64,000 nucleotides of DNA from positions 1-64,000 of the forward strand of contig JAJEFB010000049.1 of the NCBI GenBank assembly GCA_022820665.1, written 5' to 3'. Position 1 is the first letter of the stretch; each line of letters opens with the position of its first letter. Shown here in pieces: positions 1 to 9,354 of the stretch. This stretch comes from Anaerolineae bacterium (GTDB lineage: Bacteria; Chloroflexota; Anaerolineae; Aggregatilineales; Phototrophicaceae). The notes under the pieces were generated by a model. It ran no database searches and had not been told where the DNA came from. It saw nothing but the letters and a program-made list of their open reading frames with translations. Both the position numbers and the translations under genes were made by a program.

Positions 1-356
1 AGGAAAATGGCGACGGCAATGGAGCCTCTTCAAAGAAGGACTGCAGTTCTTTATTGAGTGCGTTAATCGGCAAGGCGTCTGTCCGAAACTCAAATTAGTC
101 CCGGACAGGCGCCTGCAGTGAAAACGTGTCCGCTCCTCAGCATTGCAATGGAGAGGGGGAGCGCATTTGGCGGGATTGGGATCACATCCAAAGCTTTCGC
201 TACCCATGAGATATTTTCGCATTACTTACTTGGTTCTACTTCTGTGCCCTCTTTTTTAATAAACCGCGTCGCTCATGCGACGAGAAGGCTTATTATTTTG
301 TGTGAGCGCGGCAGGACGATTCGCTGCCGCTGAGCGGCTGTGGTTAAACCGTTGAA
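1..356. other. Non-coding left edge with an interspersed repeat
   Basis: No convincing gene is seen here. The right half (about 250-343) is one copy of an interspersed repeat described separately. The left 240 bases hold nothing recognisable. The short open frame at 118-333 runs through the repeat and has no family features, so it is not called. Confidence 0.6.
250..343 (+). repeat. Interspersed repeat R1, copy 1
   Basis: About 94 bases that recur almost unchanged at 43053-43146, with degraded copies at 33149-33193 and 58126-58198. The core is a small hairpin (267-282, stem CGTCGC/GCGACG with loop TCAT) followed by a conserved tail containing TGTGTGAGCG. The copy at 33149 has a different stem, CCTTGC/GCAAGG, around the same TCAT loop. 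The paired changes argue that the hairpin itself is conserved. Function unknown. Confidence 0.8.
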
Positions 357-1772
357 CTAAAGCCCCTCAATCACAGCCGCCTTCCGCAAATGCCAATCGT
401 GCTCCCGCTCATAAGCCCGCGCAATCCGGTAGACCACGGCCTCATCAAACGCCCGCCCGGTCAACTGAAAACCGAAAGGCAAGCCCGCCTCGGTGATGCC
501 GCAGGGCACGCTTAATGCCGGCAATCCGGCCAGATTGGCATTGAAGGTGTGGTGGCACATGCTGCCAACCGGCGTATCGGGATAGCCGTCGGCGCGCGGC
601 GCGTTCAACTTATCCAGGGGCGCGGTGGTCATGGGCATGGTGGGCCAGAGCATGGCGTCCAATTGATGATCGGCGAAGGCGCGCTTGATGGCGTCGCGAT
701 ACACGCGCCGCGCTTGCTGCGCCGCCAGGTAATGCGTCGCCGGCACCAACTCGCCCAGTTGAATGAGCGTCCGCGTGGCCGGGTCGTACTTGTCGCCATG
801 TTCACGGATCAGCTTTCGGTGATAGCTGCTGCCCTCGCAGAGCACGATGGTGAAGAGCGCGTCCTGCGTGACCGCCAGTTCGGGAATGCTGACCTCGACG
901 ATTTCGGCGCCACCCTCGCGGTATTCGGCGATCACGCCGTCGACCGATGTCCTGATCTCGTCGATGAGACCGTCGTAAAAGAAATAATCGCGCTCGACGC
1001 CGATGCGCAAACCGGACACGCCGGCCTCAAGATCGGCGCAGAAATCGGGAACCGGCTGCTCTGCGCTGGTGGGATCCTTGGAATCGTAACCAGCCATGCC
1101 AGCCAGCAGCAAGGCGTTGTCTTTGACCGTGCGCGTCATCGGTCCCACGTGATCGAGCGACCAGGCGACCGGGACGACGCCGTAGATGCTGACGCGGCCG
1201 TATGTCGCTTTCATGCCTACCAGGTTGTTGATGGAAGCCGGTACGCGAATGGAACCCCCGGTGTCTGTGCCCAGCGCGCCGAAGGAGGAGCGGCTCGTGA
1301 CCGCCACGCCCGATCCGATGCTCGAACCGCCGGGATAAACCTCGCTATTCCAGGGGCTGCGGCTGGGCGGCGTATTGACGCCATAGGCGAATTCGTGGCA
1401 GTGGGTCTTGCCGATGATGATGGCGCCGGCCTCCCTCAGCAAGCTGGCGCAGGTGGCGTCATAGTCGGGGACGAAGCCTTCCATCACCTTCGAGCCGCTT
1501 TCGGTGACGCTGCCCGCCGTGTAAATATTGTCCTTGAGCCCGATGGGTATGCCATGCAGGGGTCCGCGCCGGTCGCCGGCGGCGATGGCTCTATCCGCCG
1601 CTCGCGCCGCGTCCAGCGCCTCTTCCGCCAGCACGCTGGCATAGGCATGGACCAGCGGCTCGGTCTTTTCAATGGCGCGCAGGTTCGCTTCGACCAGCTC
1701 CAGCGACGAGATCGTCCTCGCGTCCAGCATGTCGCTAACTTCACTCAGTGAGAGATCGGTCAATTCACTCAT
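357..1772 (-). CDS. Amidase signature family hydrolase (AtzF/GatA-like)
   Basis: Predicted amidohydrolase of 471 residues that hydrolyses a carboxylic amide bond in the cytoplasm; the substrate is unknown. The amidase-signature triad is visible: Lys80 in GLKDN, the Gly/Ser-rich stretch with Ser150/151 in PGGSSIGSG, and the nucleophile Ser174 in GTDTGGSIR. The start at 1772 has a GGAGGG ribosome site eight bases upstream and overlaps the end of the upstream small gene, so the longer reading from 1826 is rejected. It is the last gene of the dipeptide-importer operon, which suggests that it acts on the imported compound. It could be an allophanate hydrolase-, Glu-tRNA amidotransferase A- or indoleacetamide hydrolase-like enzyme; a free-standing GatA role is less likely because the partner gene is AtzG-like. 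Confidence 0.9.
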   Translation of the reverse strand: MSELTDLSLSEVSDMLDARTISSLELVEANLRAIEKTEPLVHAYASVLAEEALDAARAADRAIAAGDRRGPLHGIPIGLKDNIYTAGSVTESGSKVMEGFVPDYDATCASLLREAGAIIIGKTHCHEFAYGVNTPPSRSPWNSEVYPGGSSIGSGVAVTSRSSFGALGTDTGGSIRVPASINNLVGMKATYGRVSIYGVVPVAWSLDHVGPMTRTVKDNALLLAGMAGYDSKDPTSAEQPVPDFCADLEAGVSGLRIGVERDYFFYDGLIDEIRTSVDGVIAEYREGGAEIVEVSIPELAVTQDALFTIVLCEGSSYHRKLIREHGDKYDPATRTLIQLGELVPATHYLAAQQARRVYRDAIKRAFADHQLDAMLWPTMPMTTAPLDKLNAPRADGYPDTPVGSMCHHTFNANLAGLPALSVPCGITEAGLPFGFQLTGRAFDEAVVYRIARAYEREHDWHLRKAAVIEGL

Positions 1773-1983
1773 CGCTCGTCCCTCCCGCGCGGAAGATCGG
1801 TGCCGGTACGGCATCCTGTAGATCAATACTGTCGAAGGATTGGAAAGCCGCCATCTGATTCATCAGCAAAGCCGTCAAGACCTCGGCTTCTTCGGGGGAA
1901 ATCGCCAGTCCCATCTTGTTGGCTAGCGCGAGTACCACACCGCTATCCAGCACTTCGTCCGAGCTGGCTCTGCCATAACCCAT
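1765..1983 (-). CDS. Small AtzG-like (DUF4089-type) amidase partner
   Basis: A 72-residue protein made of two predicted helices followed by a tail with PAPIFRAGG, the pattern seen in AtzG/DUF4089 proteins that pair with amidases in the way GatC pairs with GatA. It lies directly upstream of the amidase and overlaps it by eight bases, so translational coupling and a heteromeric complex are likely. An AAGGAGG ribosome site precedes the ATG. The role as a structural partner is inferred from family and position. Confidence 0.7.
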   Translation of the reverse strand: MGYGRASSDEVLDSGVVLALANKMGLAISPEEAEVLTALLMNQMAAFQSFDSIDLQDAVPAPIFRAGGTSDE

Positions 1984-2027
1984 GTCGTTCCTCCTTACTG
2001 TTCAAAGAATTGTGTCCAACCACGGAA

Positions 2028-3791
2028 TCAAGCTCGCATTGCGATTTCGGTGGCGAATATCTGCTCTTCGATACGACGCAGGTGCATCTGCAAAAGCTGC
2101 CAGCTATTCAAGTAGACGCCTGTCGCCGCCAAATAGGATCCCACCACCAGTTGATAGGGACTCGTATCAAAATAGGCATAGGGATTGGGCGAAAATGGAA
2201 AATCCTCTTCGATGTTGTCACAGGCGCGCTGCAACATGGTTTCGGTCCGGCTCAGCATCTGCAGGATGCCTTCGTAGCCAAAATCTTGATTCCAGGCGGC
2301 CGGCGTTTCATAGTGCAAAGCGTCGTCCAAAGCGAGCTTCATTTCCCTCAAAAGGCGCATCCTGGCGGCAACACCGTGCTTATCAGACTCTTTCGACTCG
2401 AGTGATGCGGCCTGATTGAGCAGTTCTTCCGCTTGCATTACCGCCTCATGCATGCGCTCCGTCAAAATGGCAAATGTCCTTAATCCCCGCTGCCAGATCT
2501 CGCGTCCGCTCAAGCCAAAGGCTGACATGGCGTGATCTTCCGCCAGCCATGCCATATCCGCGTCACTGATGCCGTGCAGTTGTTCGACAAGGTCTTCAAT
2601 CCGTACACAGGCATCGCCGATCTCTCGCAATCCGCTGCCGGGCGGGAAGGCTTTCGCTGCGCCCACTTCTCGCTTGACCATGATCGGACGCGATTCTTGC
2701 ACGTATCCAGATTGCCAGAAAGCGGCGTTGGCCAGCATCCGCGCCGGTTGCCCCCAGTCGTCCATCAACAAGTTTTCACCGAACTCGGGATGTGAACCGA
2801 AGAGCAGCACACGGCCCAGTCCATTGTAGCCGCTGACGATGTTGTAACAGTCTTCCTGTACCGCTCTGCCCAGCAAGGTTTGCTCCGGATCGCAAGTCCG
2901 GCTGTAACTCAAGAAGCGCTCCGATGGCGTGAAGTCATCGGCAGCGCCCGCAAGGGCGGAAAGTCCTTGCGCCGCAGAAGCGTCGGAAAGCGTGTCGGCA
3001 ACCGTCTCGAAGATCGGTCCATTATAGTGCGTTATATTGAAGCGGTCGGGCAGGCCAAACATGACGGGATGATCGGGATGAAGGTTTCGGCTTTCGATGA
3101 CGCCGATGCCGGGCGATTCCAGACCGATCCATTCTGTATCACCCCGGTTCCAAATCATTGCGTTGGTCATTGCCAGATGACGCTGCTGTGGGCAGACCTC
3201 GAGGAAACTGTCGGCGACGAGCGCCGCATTGAAAGATCCGGCGCAGGAGCCGATATACATGCCGCCGCGCTGCACCCAATCTTTGATGCGACGGCAGCCG
3301 TCTTCGCCGAGCGGGTCCAGTTGTCCCATCATGGCCAGCCCGCCACCGCCCGGCATCCCGAACAGGTCAAAATCGGCCAGCTTGCCAGCTCGTATCTCCT
3401 GCGGACTGACGAACTCAACATGGAATCCCAACTCGGCAAAAATGCGGCCATGATTGAAAGGCGCGCCGCCACCGCCATACATGGCAATGCGGACCCGCCG
3501 CAACTGCAAACCGACGAAACCCGATACGTCATCAATGACCTGCGCAGCCACCTCGTATCGACGCGGAGCCGCATCCAGAAGTGGCTCGGGAATAGAATAG
3601 GTGTCCGCAATCAGAAAGGAGCCGCGCTTGTATTGGTACTCCTCACCGTCAATTCCAGTGGCGCGGAAGGGCGTCGTCGCCCAGCGAATATCGGCTCCCT
3701 CGCGCAACAGGAAATTGACCAAGCGGCAAGCGCCTTGCCAGTTCTCGGCAGTTGAATTGATGATCAGCGGATTTGGCATCGTTTCCATCAC
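2028..3791 (-). CDS. BPL_N / class I glutamine amidotransferase-like protein
   Basis: A 587-residue protein. Residues about 95-330 look like a flavodoxin-type glutaminase fold: a GGGG-rich strand (about 102-107), then a nucleophile elbow GSCAG with Cys183, as in BPL_N (biotin-protein-ligase N-terminal) and related class I amidotransferase proteins. Residues about 370-587 are mostly helical with no recognised family. The first 90 residues are also unassigned. No signal peptide is seen. It starts two bases after the ATPase gene stops (GTG at 3791; ATG codons at 3788 and 3779 are alternatives) and is followed by the small AtzG-like gene, so it belongs to the importer/amidase operon. It may cleave or sense a peptide- or amide-like substrate; activity is not established. 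Confidence 0.7.
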   Translation of the reverse strand: MMETMPNPLIINSTAENWQGACRLVNFLLREGADIRWATTPFRATGIDGEEYQYKRGSFLIADTYSIPEPLLDAAPRRYEVAAQVIDDVSGFVGLQLRRVRIAMYGGGGAPFNHGRIFAELGFHVEFVSPQEIRAGKLADFDLFGMPGGGGLAMMGQLDPLGEDGCRRIKDWVQRGGMYIGSCAGSFNAALVADSFLEVCPQQRHLAMTNAMIWNRGDTEWIGLESPGIGVIESRNLHPDHPVMFGLPDRFNITHYNGPIFETVADTLSDASAAQGLSALAGAADDFTPSERFLSYSRTCDPEQTLLGRAVQEDCYNIVSGYNGLGRVLLFGSHPEFGENLLMDDWGQPARMLANAAFWQSGYVQESRPIMVKREVGAAKAFPPGSGLREIGDACVRIEDLVEQLHGISDADMAWLAEDHAMSAFGLSGREIWQRGLRTFAILTERMHEAVMQAEELLNQAASLESKESDKHGVAARMRLLREMKLALDDALHYETPAAWNQDFGYEGILQMLSRTETMLQRACDNIEEDFPFSPNPYAYFDTSPYQLVVGSYLAATGVYLNSWQLLQMHLRRIEEQIFATEIAMRA

Positions 3792-3792
3792 C

Positions 3793-4812
3793 TCATGTGT
3801 TCGCGCCCTCTGGCTCGTGCAACAAGCAAGCCACGCCGTGATCGCGCCCGACCGCTTGAAAGCGCGGCACAGTATGCGAACAGGCGGACATGGCAGCCGG
3901 GCAGCGCGGATGAAAATGGCAGCCCGAGGGCGGATTGAGCGGCGAGGGCGGCTCGCCCTTTGGCAGGTCCCAGTTCATGCGCCGTGACGGATCGGGCAGG
4001 GGAATGGCAGAAAAGAGCACCTGCGTGTAGGGATGCTTCGGCTCGGTGAACAAGGTCTCTGTCGGCGCTTCCTCGACGATTTTGCCCAGGTACATCACCG
4101 CCACGCGATCGCTGATGTGCTGCACCACGCTCAGGTCGTGGGTGATGAATACATAGGTCAATCCCAGATCTCGCTGCAAGTCGGAAAGCAGATTCAATGT
4201 CTGCGCCTGCACCGAAACATCCAGTGAGGATGTTGGTTCGTCGGCGATGATGATGCGTGGAGATAACGCCAGCGCCGCGGCGATCCCCACGCGCTGGCGC
4301 TGCCCGCCACTCAGTTCCGAAGGGAATGCCCGTTCATGATTGCGATTGAGTCCCACTCTCTCCAATAGCTCGTGAACACGTTTCTGGCGCTCGCTCTTGC
4401 TGCCTTCGCCGTAGATATCCAGGGGCTCGCGGATGATCTGGCCGACTCTCATGCGCGGATTGAGCGAAGCGTATGGATCTTGCAGGATGATCTGCGCCTG
4501 GCGACGAAAGGCGCGCACTTCCGCGCGATTCATGCCGAAGATGTCCGCGCCCTGGTAGAGCGCTTGTCCGGCGCTCGGTTCCAAGAGGCGCAGCAGCAAG
4601 CGTCCCAGGGTGCTCTTGCCTGAACCGGACTCGCCGACAACCGCCACGGTTTGCCCGGCGTAAACATCCAGCGTGACTGATTCGACCGCTTTGACGGTCG
4701 ACGTGTCTCCGCGCAAGCTGGCCAGTAGGCCGGTTTCCAGCGGGAAGTACTTGCTAAGCCCCAATGCGCTCAGCAAGGGTTGCTGTCCGTTAGTCGTAGA
4801 GGACACAGGCAA
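3793..4812 (-). CDS. Dipeptide/oligopeptide ABC transporter ATPase (DppF/OppF type)
   Basis: Second ATPase of a dipeptide-type importer, powering uptake at the inner face of the membrane. It shows Walker A GESGSGKST, signature LSGGQRQRVGIA, Walker B ADEPTS, the switch His in FITHDLSV, and the C-terminal oligopeptide-transporter Cys/His patch CHFHPRCP. It overlaps the preceding ATPase gene by 23 bases if the TTG at 4812 is the start; the GTG at 4806 is an alternative. Length (about 339 residues) is normal. Confidence 0.93.
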   Translation of the reverse strand: MPVSSTTNGQQPLLSALGLSKYFPLETGLLASLRGDTSTVKAVESVTLDVYAGQTVAVVGESGSGKSTLGRLLLRLLEPSAGQALYQGADIFGMNRAEVRAFRRQAQIILQDPYASLNPRMRVGQIIREPLDIYGEGSKSERQKRVHELLERVGLNRNHERAFPSELSGGQRQRVGIAAALALSPRIIIADEPTSSLDVSVQAQTLNLLSDLQRDLGLTYVFITHDLSVVQHISDRVAVMYLGKIVEEAPTETLFTEPKHPYTQVLFSAIPLPDPSRRMNWDLPKGEPPSPLNPPSGCHFHPRCPAAMSACSHTVPRFQAVGRDHGVACLLHEPEGANT

Positions 4813-5752
4813 CCTCCTGCAAAGCCGAGACCCGTTTCAGCGGCGGTACTTCCTCGCGACAGACCGCTTTGGCTTGCGGACAACGCGGATGAAAACGGCA
4901 TCCGGCGGGGCGATCGGCCAAGCCCGGCACCCGGCCCTGGATATTCTCCAGGCGGCCGCGGGCGATGCCTTTGCTGGGCAGGGAGTTCAGCAATGCCTGT
5001 GTGTAGGGGTGCAGCGGATTGGAAAATATCGAATGCACATCCCCGAACTCGACGATCTTGCCGGCGTACATCACCGCCACACGATCGCATACCTGCGCCA
5101 CCACCCCCAGATCGTGCGTGATTAGCAGGACGCCGGTGCCCTGCTCGTCGACCAGCAGTCGACGTATCAACTGCAAGATCTGCGCCTGGATGGTGACATC
5201 GAGAGCGGTGGTCGGCTCGTCCGCGATCAGCACCTGTGGATGACAGGCGATGGCGATGGCCAACGCGATCCGCTGCGACATGCCGCCGCTGAATTGATAG
5301 GGATATGCCTTCAGTCGTTGCTCCGCCGCCGGAATGCCCAGTTGTCGCAGCAACTCCAATGCTCGCTGCCGCGCTTGCGCCGGATCGAGATCAAGGTGTT
5401 CCTGCAAGGTCTCGATCACTTGATGCCCGACCGTGAACAGCGAATCCAGAGCCGTCGTGGGATCTTGAAAGATCATCGAGATTCGGCGTCCGCGCAAGTC
5501 TTGCAGTCCCTCCTCGTCGAGGGTCGCCAGGTTGACATCTTCCAGCCAGACTTCGCCGGAACGGATACGAGCATTGCGGGCGAGCAAGCGCATAACGCTA
5601 TAGGCGATGGTGGATTTTCCGCAGCCCGATTCGCCGACCAAGCCCAGAATCTCGCCGCGCTGCAGATCAAAGGCGACATCGGAAACCGCCTCCAGCCAGC
5701 GGCCGTCGCTCTGGAACTCGGTGCTGAGGTCGCGTACCGACAGCAAACTCAT
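4790..5752 (-). CDS. Dipeptide/oligopeptide ABC transporter ATPase (DppD/OppD type)
   Basis: First ATPase of the importer, 320 residues. Walker A GESGCGKST, signature FSGGMSQRIALA, Walker B ADEPTTALD and a C-terminal CRFHPRCP patch identify the DppD/OppD family. It follows the DppC-type permease by four bases and overlaps the next ATPase. The pair forms the heterodimeric motor for the two permeases upstream. Confidence 0.93.
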   Translation of the reverse strand: MSLLSVRDLSTEFQSDGRWLEAVSDVAFDLQRGEILGLVGESGCGKSTIAYSVMRLLARNARIRSGEVWLEDVNLATLDEEGLQDLRGRRISMIFQDPTTALDSLFTVGHQVIETLQEHLDLDPAQARQRALELLRQLGIPAAEQRLKAYPYQFSGGMSQRIALAIAIACHPQVLIADEPTTALDVTIQAQILQLIRRLLVDEQGTGVLLITHDLGVVAQVCDRVAVMYAGKIVEFGDVHSIFSNPLHPYTQALLNSLPSKGIARGRLENIQGRVPGLADRPAGCRFHPRCPQAKAVCREEVPPLKRVSALQEVACVLYD

Positions 5753-5756
5753 TGAC

Positions 5757-6623
5757 TTATCGGCTCTTTCTGACGGGATTCAATAATTCTTGCAAGCCAT
5801 TGCCCAGCAGGTTGAAGCCCAATACGGCAAGCGAAATCGCCAGCCCGGGCACCATCACCATCCAGGGCGCCTGCTGCATGAAGGACCGGCCTTCGGACAG
5901 CATCAAACCTAATGAAGGATCGGGCGGCTGCGTGCCCAAACCGATGAAGCTCAAGGCGGATTCCAGCAGAATGGCGATGCCCATCAAGATAGAGGCTTGG
6001 ATCAAGACCGGCGGGATCGCGTTTGGCAAAATATGGCGCAACATCAAGCGCAGGTGCGACGCCCCGCGAGCGCGCGCGCCCTCGACAAAGAGTTCATTGA
6101 CCACTTCCAGAGTCGATCCGCGCATGACGCGCGCGAAGATCGGCACATAAACGACGGCCACCGCCATGATCATCACAGAGACATCACGACCGACGAAGCC
6201 GGTCAGCGCCACCACCAGCACGATAGCGGGAAAGGCCATCAGCACGTCCATCGGCCGCATGATGATGTTGTCCAAAATGCCCCCGAAATATCCGGCGAGC
6301 AGACCCAGGCTGACACCGACAACCAAGCCGAAACCGACCGATCCCAAGGCGACCGCCAAAGAGATCTGATAACCGTATAGCACGCGCGTGAGAATATCGC
6401 GGCCGAAGTTATCCGTGCCCAACAAGTGCGCGCCCGTTGGGGCGCTGAGCGGCGCCATGAAATCCATCGCTTCGGGACTGTAAGGCGAATACAAGGATAC
6501 GGTCGCGGTCATCAGGACCAGCGCGCAGATGATGGCGCTCCCCAAAAAAGCCGACCGGCTCGCGTCATAATACTTGCGCAATACGGTTAGCGGCTTGGCG
6601 TGAGCTGTCAATTGGCGTTTCAT
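5757..6623 (-). CDS. Dipeptide ABC transporter permease (DppC type)
   Basis: Inner-membrane permease of 288 residues. An N-terminal membrane span (about 24-45) is followed by LLGTDNFGRDILTRVLYG, the DppC hallmark, and by the coupling-loop region ARARGASHLRLMLRHILPNAIP that contacts the ATPase. About six membrane segments are apparent. Its ATG overlaps the stop of the DppB-type gene by four bases, which indicates tight coupling. Confidence 0.93.
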   Translation of the reverse strand: MKRQLTAHAKPLTVLRKYYDASRSAFLGSAIICALVLMTATVSLYSPYSPEAMDFMAPLSAPTGAHLLGTDNFGRDILTRVLYGYQISLAVALGSVGFGLVVGVSLGLLAGYFGGILDNIIMRPMDVLMAFPAIVLVVALTGFVGRDVSVMIMAVAVVYVPIFARVMRGSTLEVVNELFVEGARARGASHLRLMLRHILPNAIPPVLIQASILMGIAILLESALSFIGLGTQPPDPSLGLMLSEGRSFMQQAPWMVMVPGLAISLAVLGFNLLGNGLQELLNPVRKSR

Positions 6624-7576
6624 GCGCCAGCGCCTCGTATCTTGGGGTTCAGCAGCCCATAAAGCACGTCCGTCGTCAGATTAACCAGGATGAACATGAA
6701 GGCGACCACCAGCATACCCGCCTGCACCACCGGATAATTGCGCTCCAGCGTCGCGCTCACGATCAAGCGACCGACGCCCGGCAAGCTGAATACCTCTTCC
6801 ACGATGACGGCGCCACCCAACAAATAGCCGAATTGCAGGCCGATGACGGTGACAATGGGAATGCTGGCGTTGCGCAAAACATGCTGATAGATCACCAGCC
6901 GTTCGCGCAGTCCCTTCGCCCGCAGGAATTTGACAAAATCTCGCTCCATGACCTCCAGCACAGCCGAGCGCGTAATGCGCACCAGCACGGCTGACAAGCC
7001 AACAGCCAACGTCAGCGCAGGCAGGAAGAATGAGCGCAGGTTAACCAGAATATCTTCGTCTAGGCGCGCATAGCCAGATGAGGGAAACATGCGCAGAGCC
7101 AGCGAGAAAACCAGGATCAGCATGATGCCCAGCCAGAAATCCGGAATGGATATGCCAAAGAGACCCAAGAGCATCGAGCCGCGGTCGGCGAGGCCGCCGG
7201 GTTTGATGGCGGCGCGAATGCCCAGCGGCACGGCGATCGCTATCGCCAGCGCCAGCGAGAGCAATGTCAACTCAATCGTTACGGGCAGGCGCACGCTCAG
7301 CAAGTCGGTCACCGCTTCGTTGCTGCGGAAGTCCTTGCCCAGATCGCCAGCCAGGACCTTGCCCAGCCACTGGCTGTATTGCAGGTGAATCGGCAGATCA
7401 AGCCCCAACTCTTCGCGCACGATGGCCAGTCGTTCGGGGGTGGCGCGCAAGCCGAGGATCACAGCCGCAGGATCGCCCGGGATCAAGCGCAGCAGCAGAA
7501 AGATCAGTATTGATGTGCCAAAGAGGACCGGCAACAGGAGCAGCAGACGGCCTGCAATATAGCGAATCAATCGCAT
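6620..7576 (-). CDS. Dipeptide ABC transporter permease (DppB type)
   Basis: Inner-membrane permease of 318 residues. It has the N-terminal DppB pattern (LIRYIAGRLLLLLPVLFGTSILIF) and the loop LRAKGLRERLVIYQHVLRNASIP. It pairs with the DppC-type gene that overlaps its end. It lies 72 bases after the binding-protein gene, in the same operon. Confidence 0.93.
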   Translation of the reverse strand: MRLIRYIAGRLLLLLPVLFGTSILIFLLLRLIPGDPAAVILGLRATPERLAIVREELGLDLPIHLQYSQWLGKVLAGDLGKDFRSNEAVTDLLSVRLPVTIELTLLSLALAIAIAVPLGIRAAIKPGGLADRGSMLLGLFGISIPDFWLGIMLILVFSLALRMFPSSGYARLDEDILVNLRSFFLPALTLAVGLSAVLVRITRSAVLEVMERDFVKFLRAKGLRERLVIYQHVLRNASIPIVTVIGLQFGYLLGGAVIVEEVFSLPGVGRLIVSATLERNYPVVQAGMLVVAFMFILVNLTTDVLYGLLNPKIRGAGA

Positions 7577-7648
7577 GGGCGCATCACCGGCGAAATACTT
7601 GGAAAAGACGCGAGGAGCGCGGCCGGCGCTCCTCCTGACCGTCGAATA

Positions 7649-9256
7649 TCAGGCGTCGATCCAGACGTCTTCCATGCGCAATTCCAGCGTAGGCAGCGTC
7701 TGGGCGCCGTGCACGTTGGGCTGCGTCCAGTAAGTTCGCTTGAAGTTGACCTGGAATACTTGCGGCGAGGATTCCTGGTGCAGCCGCACCACGTTGTTAA
7801 AGGCGTTCTGCCGCGCTTCGGGATCAAGCGTGAAACGGAATTCCTCCAGCGCTTGATCCAGTTCGGGCGAATCCCTAAAGGCAGAGAAATTCCAGGGCGA
7901 GGTCGAATGGGAGAGCGGATATAGACAATGCTCGCCCGGATCGGCTGTAGCGCTCCAGTAGGTGCCGGTGATCTCGTAATTGAGCGTGAACAATTCTTCG
8001 AACCAGCGCGCCGATTCAAAAGACTCGACTTCAACGCGGAATCCGGCCGGGGCAAGCTGCTGTTCCAAGAGTTGGCCCACCAGGGGCTGCGTCGGCACTT
8101 GCGGCTGTGAAGCGTAACGGATTGTCAAACCGTCTTCATATCCCGCTTGCGCCAGCAGCGCTTTGGCCCGGTCAATGTCGGGACCGCCTTCGTAAACGTT
8201 GGCTCCGGAATACCAGGGATTCGACGGGGAAACCGGCTCGGCCGAAGGCGTTGCTTGCCCGAACCAAACCAGATTGGCGATAGATTCGCGGTGCAGCGCC
8301 CATTGCAGAGCCTGGCGCACTTCCACTTTGTCGAATGGCGGCTTGGAACAATTGATCAAGAACATATCGGGGAAGAATTCGCCGTCGGGGTTCGCCTTTA
8401 CGTCGGCATTTGCGCGCAGTTCGTCGGCGCGATGCAGCGGCACTTGCTCGATCCAGTTCAGTTCGCCCGTCTGCAAGCCCGTCAGACGCACGGTATCATC
8501 GGAGATAGCGCGGAAGATCACCCGATCGAGATAAGGCTGATTGGACTTGAAGTACTTGCCCCAGCGCTCCAGCTCGATAAAGTCGTCTTTGACCCATTGC
8601 ACAAATTTGAAAGGTCCGGTGCCGATGGGCAGCAATTTGGGATCGTTCTCTTCAATTGCCTTCTGATTGACGACCTCGGCGAAGGCGCCCAGCGCCTCCA
8701 GCAAGCCGCCCCAGTTGGGTTGCGTGATAATGCGGAAGGTATAATCATCGACCACCTCGACGCCTTCCAGGGGCGTGAAGAAGACGGCGTTTGGCGCCCC
8801 CAGGTCGGGGCTGAATAGCCGCTCGAAGGTGTATTTCACGTCATTGGCGGTGCAGTGCTCGTCATTGTGAAAATAGGCGTTGTCGACCAAGGTGAATTCC
8901 CAGGTGGAATCGTCGATTTGCTCCCAGGACTTGGCCAGACCGGGCAATACGTTGTTGTTTCGATCCAGGTTGACGAGCTTGGAAAATATGTTTTGATAGA
9001 CCTGCATGGACGAGTAGAGTTCGGCGAAGGCGGGATCCATATTGACGGGTTTGTCGATGGTGGCGGCAACCAAGGTGCCGCCGCTCTTGGGGCTGCCCTG
9101 CGCCAGCGCCGTCGCCAGGCGGAAGCCCGGCATCATAGACTGCGCGACCGCGACGCCGCCAACGGTCGTCACCGCTTGCAAGAACTGCCGTCGCGAGATG
9201 CGCTCTTCGGAGTACTTCTTGATAAAGTCATGAACCTGCTCTTTTTGTAAACTCAT
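7649..9256 (-). CDS. Tat-exported extracellular solute-binding protein, family 5
   Basis: Substrate receptor of the dipeptide-type importer, 535 residues. The N-terminus has a twin-arginine export signal (SRRQFLQ at about residues 21-27) and then a hydrophobic stretch. The mature part has family 5 features such as LAKSWEQIDDSTWEFTL and a repeated peptide-binding lobe. It is the first gene of the minus-strand operon running to 357. The ligand is not readable from sequence: peptides, opines, glycosides and other small molecules are all carried by this family. The downstream amidase genes favour an amide- or peptide-like ligand. Confidence 0.9.
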   Translation of the reverse strand: MSLQKEQVHDFIKKYSEERISRRQFLQAVTTVGGVAVAQSMMPGFRLATALAQGSPKSGGTLVAATIDKPVNMDPAFAELYSSMQVYQNIFSKLVNLDRNNNVLPGLAKSWEQIDDSTWEFTLVDNAYFHNDEHCTANDVKYTFERLFSPDLGAPNAVFFTPLEGVEVVDDYTFRIITQPNWGGLLEALGAFAEVVNQKAIEENDPKLLPIGTGPFKFVQWVKDDFIELERWGKYFKSNQPYLDRVIFRAISDDTVRLTGLQTGELNWIEQVPLHRADELRANADVKANPDGEFFPDMFLINCSKPPFDKVEVRQALQWALHRESIANLVWFGQATPSAEPVSPSNPWYSGANVYEGGPDIDRAKALLAQAGYEDGLTIRYASQPQVPTQPLVGQLLEQQLAPAGFRVEVESFESARWFEELFTLNYEITGTYWSATADPGEHCLYPLSHSTSPWNFSAFRDSPELDQALEEFRFTLDPEARQNAFNNVVRLHQESSPQVFQVNFKRTYWTQPNVHGAQTLPTLELRMEDVWIDA

Positions 9257-9354
9257 TCAATTCTCCTTAGCCTTAGTATTGTTCATCCAATGGACCGCAT
9301 TACTTCTTGAGTGTATCCAACCAGGCGGCAGAGGTCAAACAAGCAGCTGGCGGA

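Noticed and set aside
118..333. Short plus-strand open frame at the left edge
   Set aside because: It runs through the R1 repeat, has no family features, and its sequence follows the repeat, not a protein.
549..1751. A 400-codon open frame opposite the first amidase
   Set aside because: It lies on the antisense strand of a well-supported amidase. Its composition (Arg, Asp, Ala, Gly rich) is the mirror of the real gene.
2880..3755. A 291-codon plus-strand open frame opposite the BPL_N gene
   Set aside because: Antisense shadow of a supported gene; no motif is recognisable.
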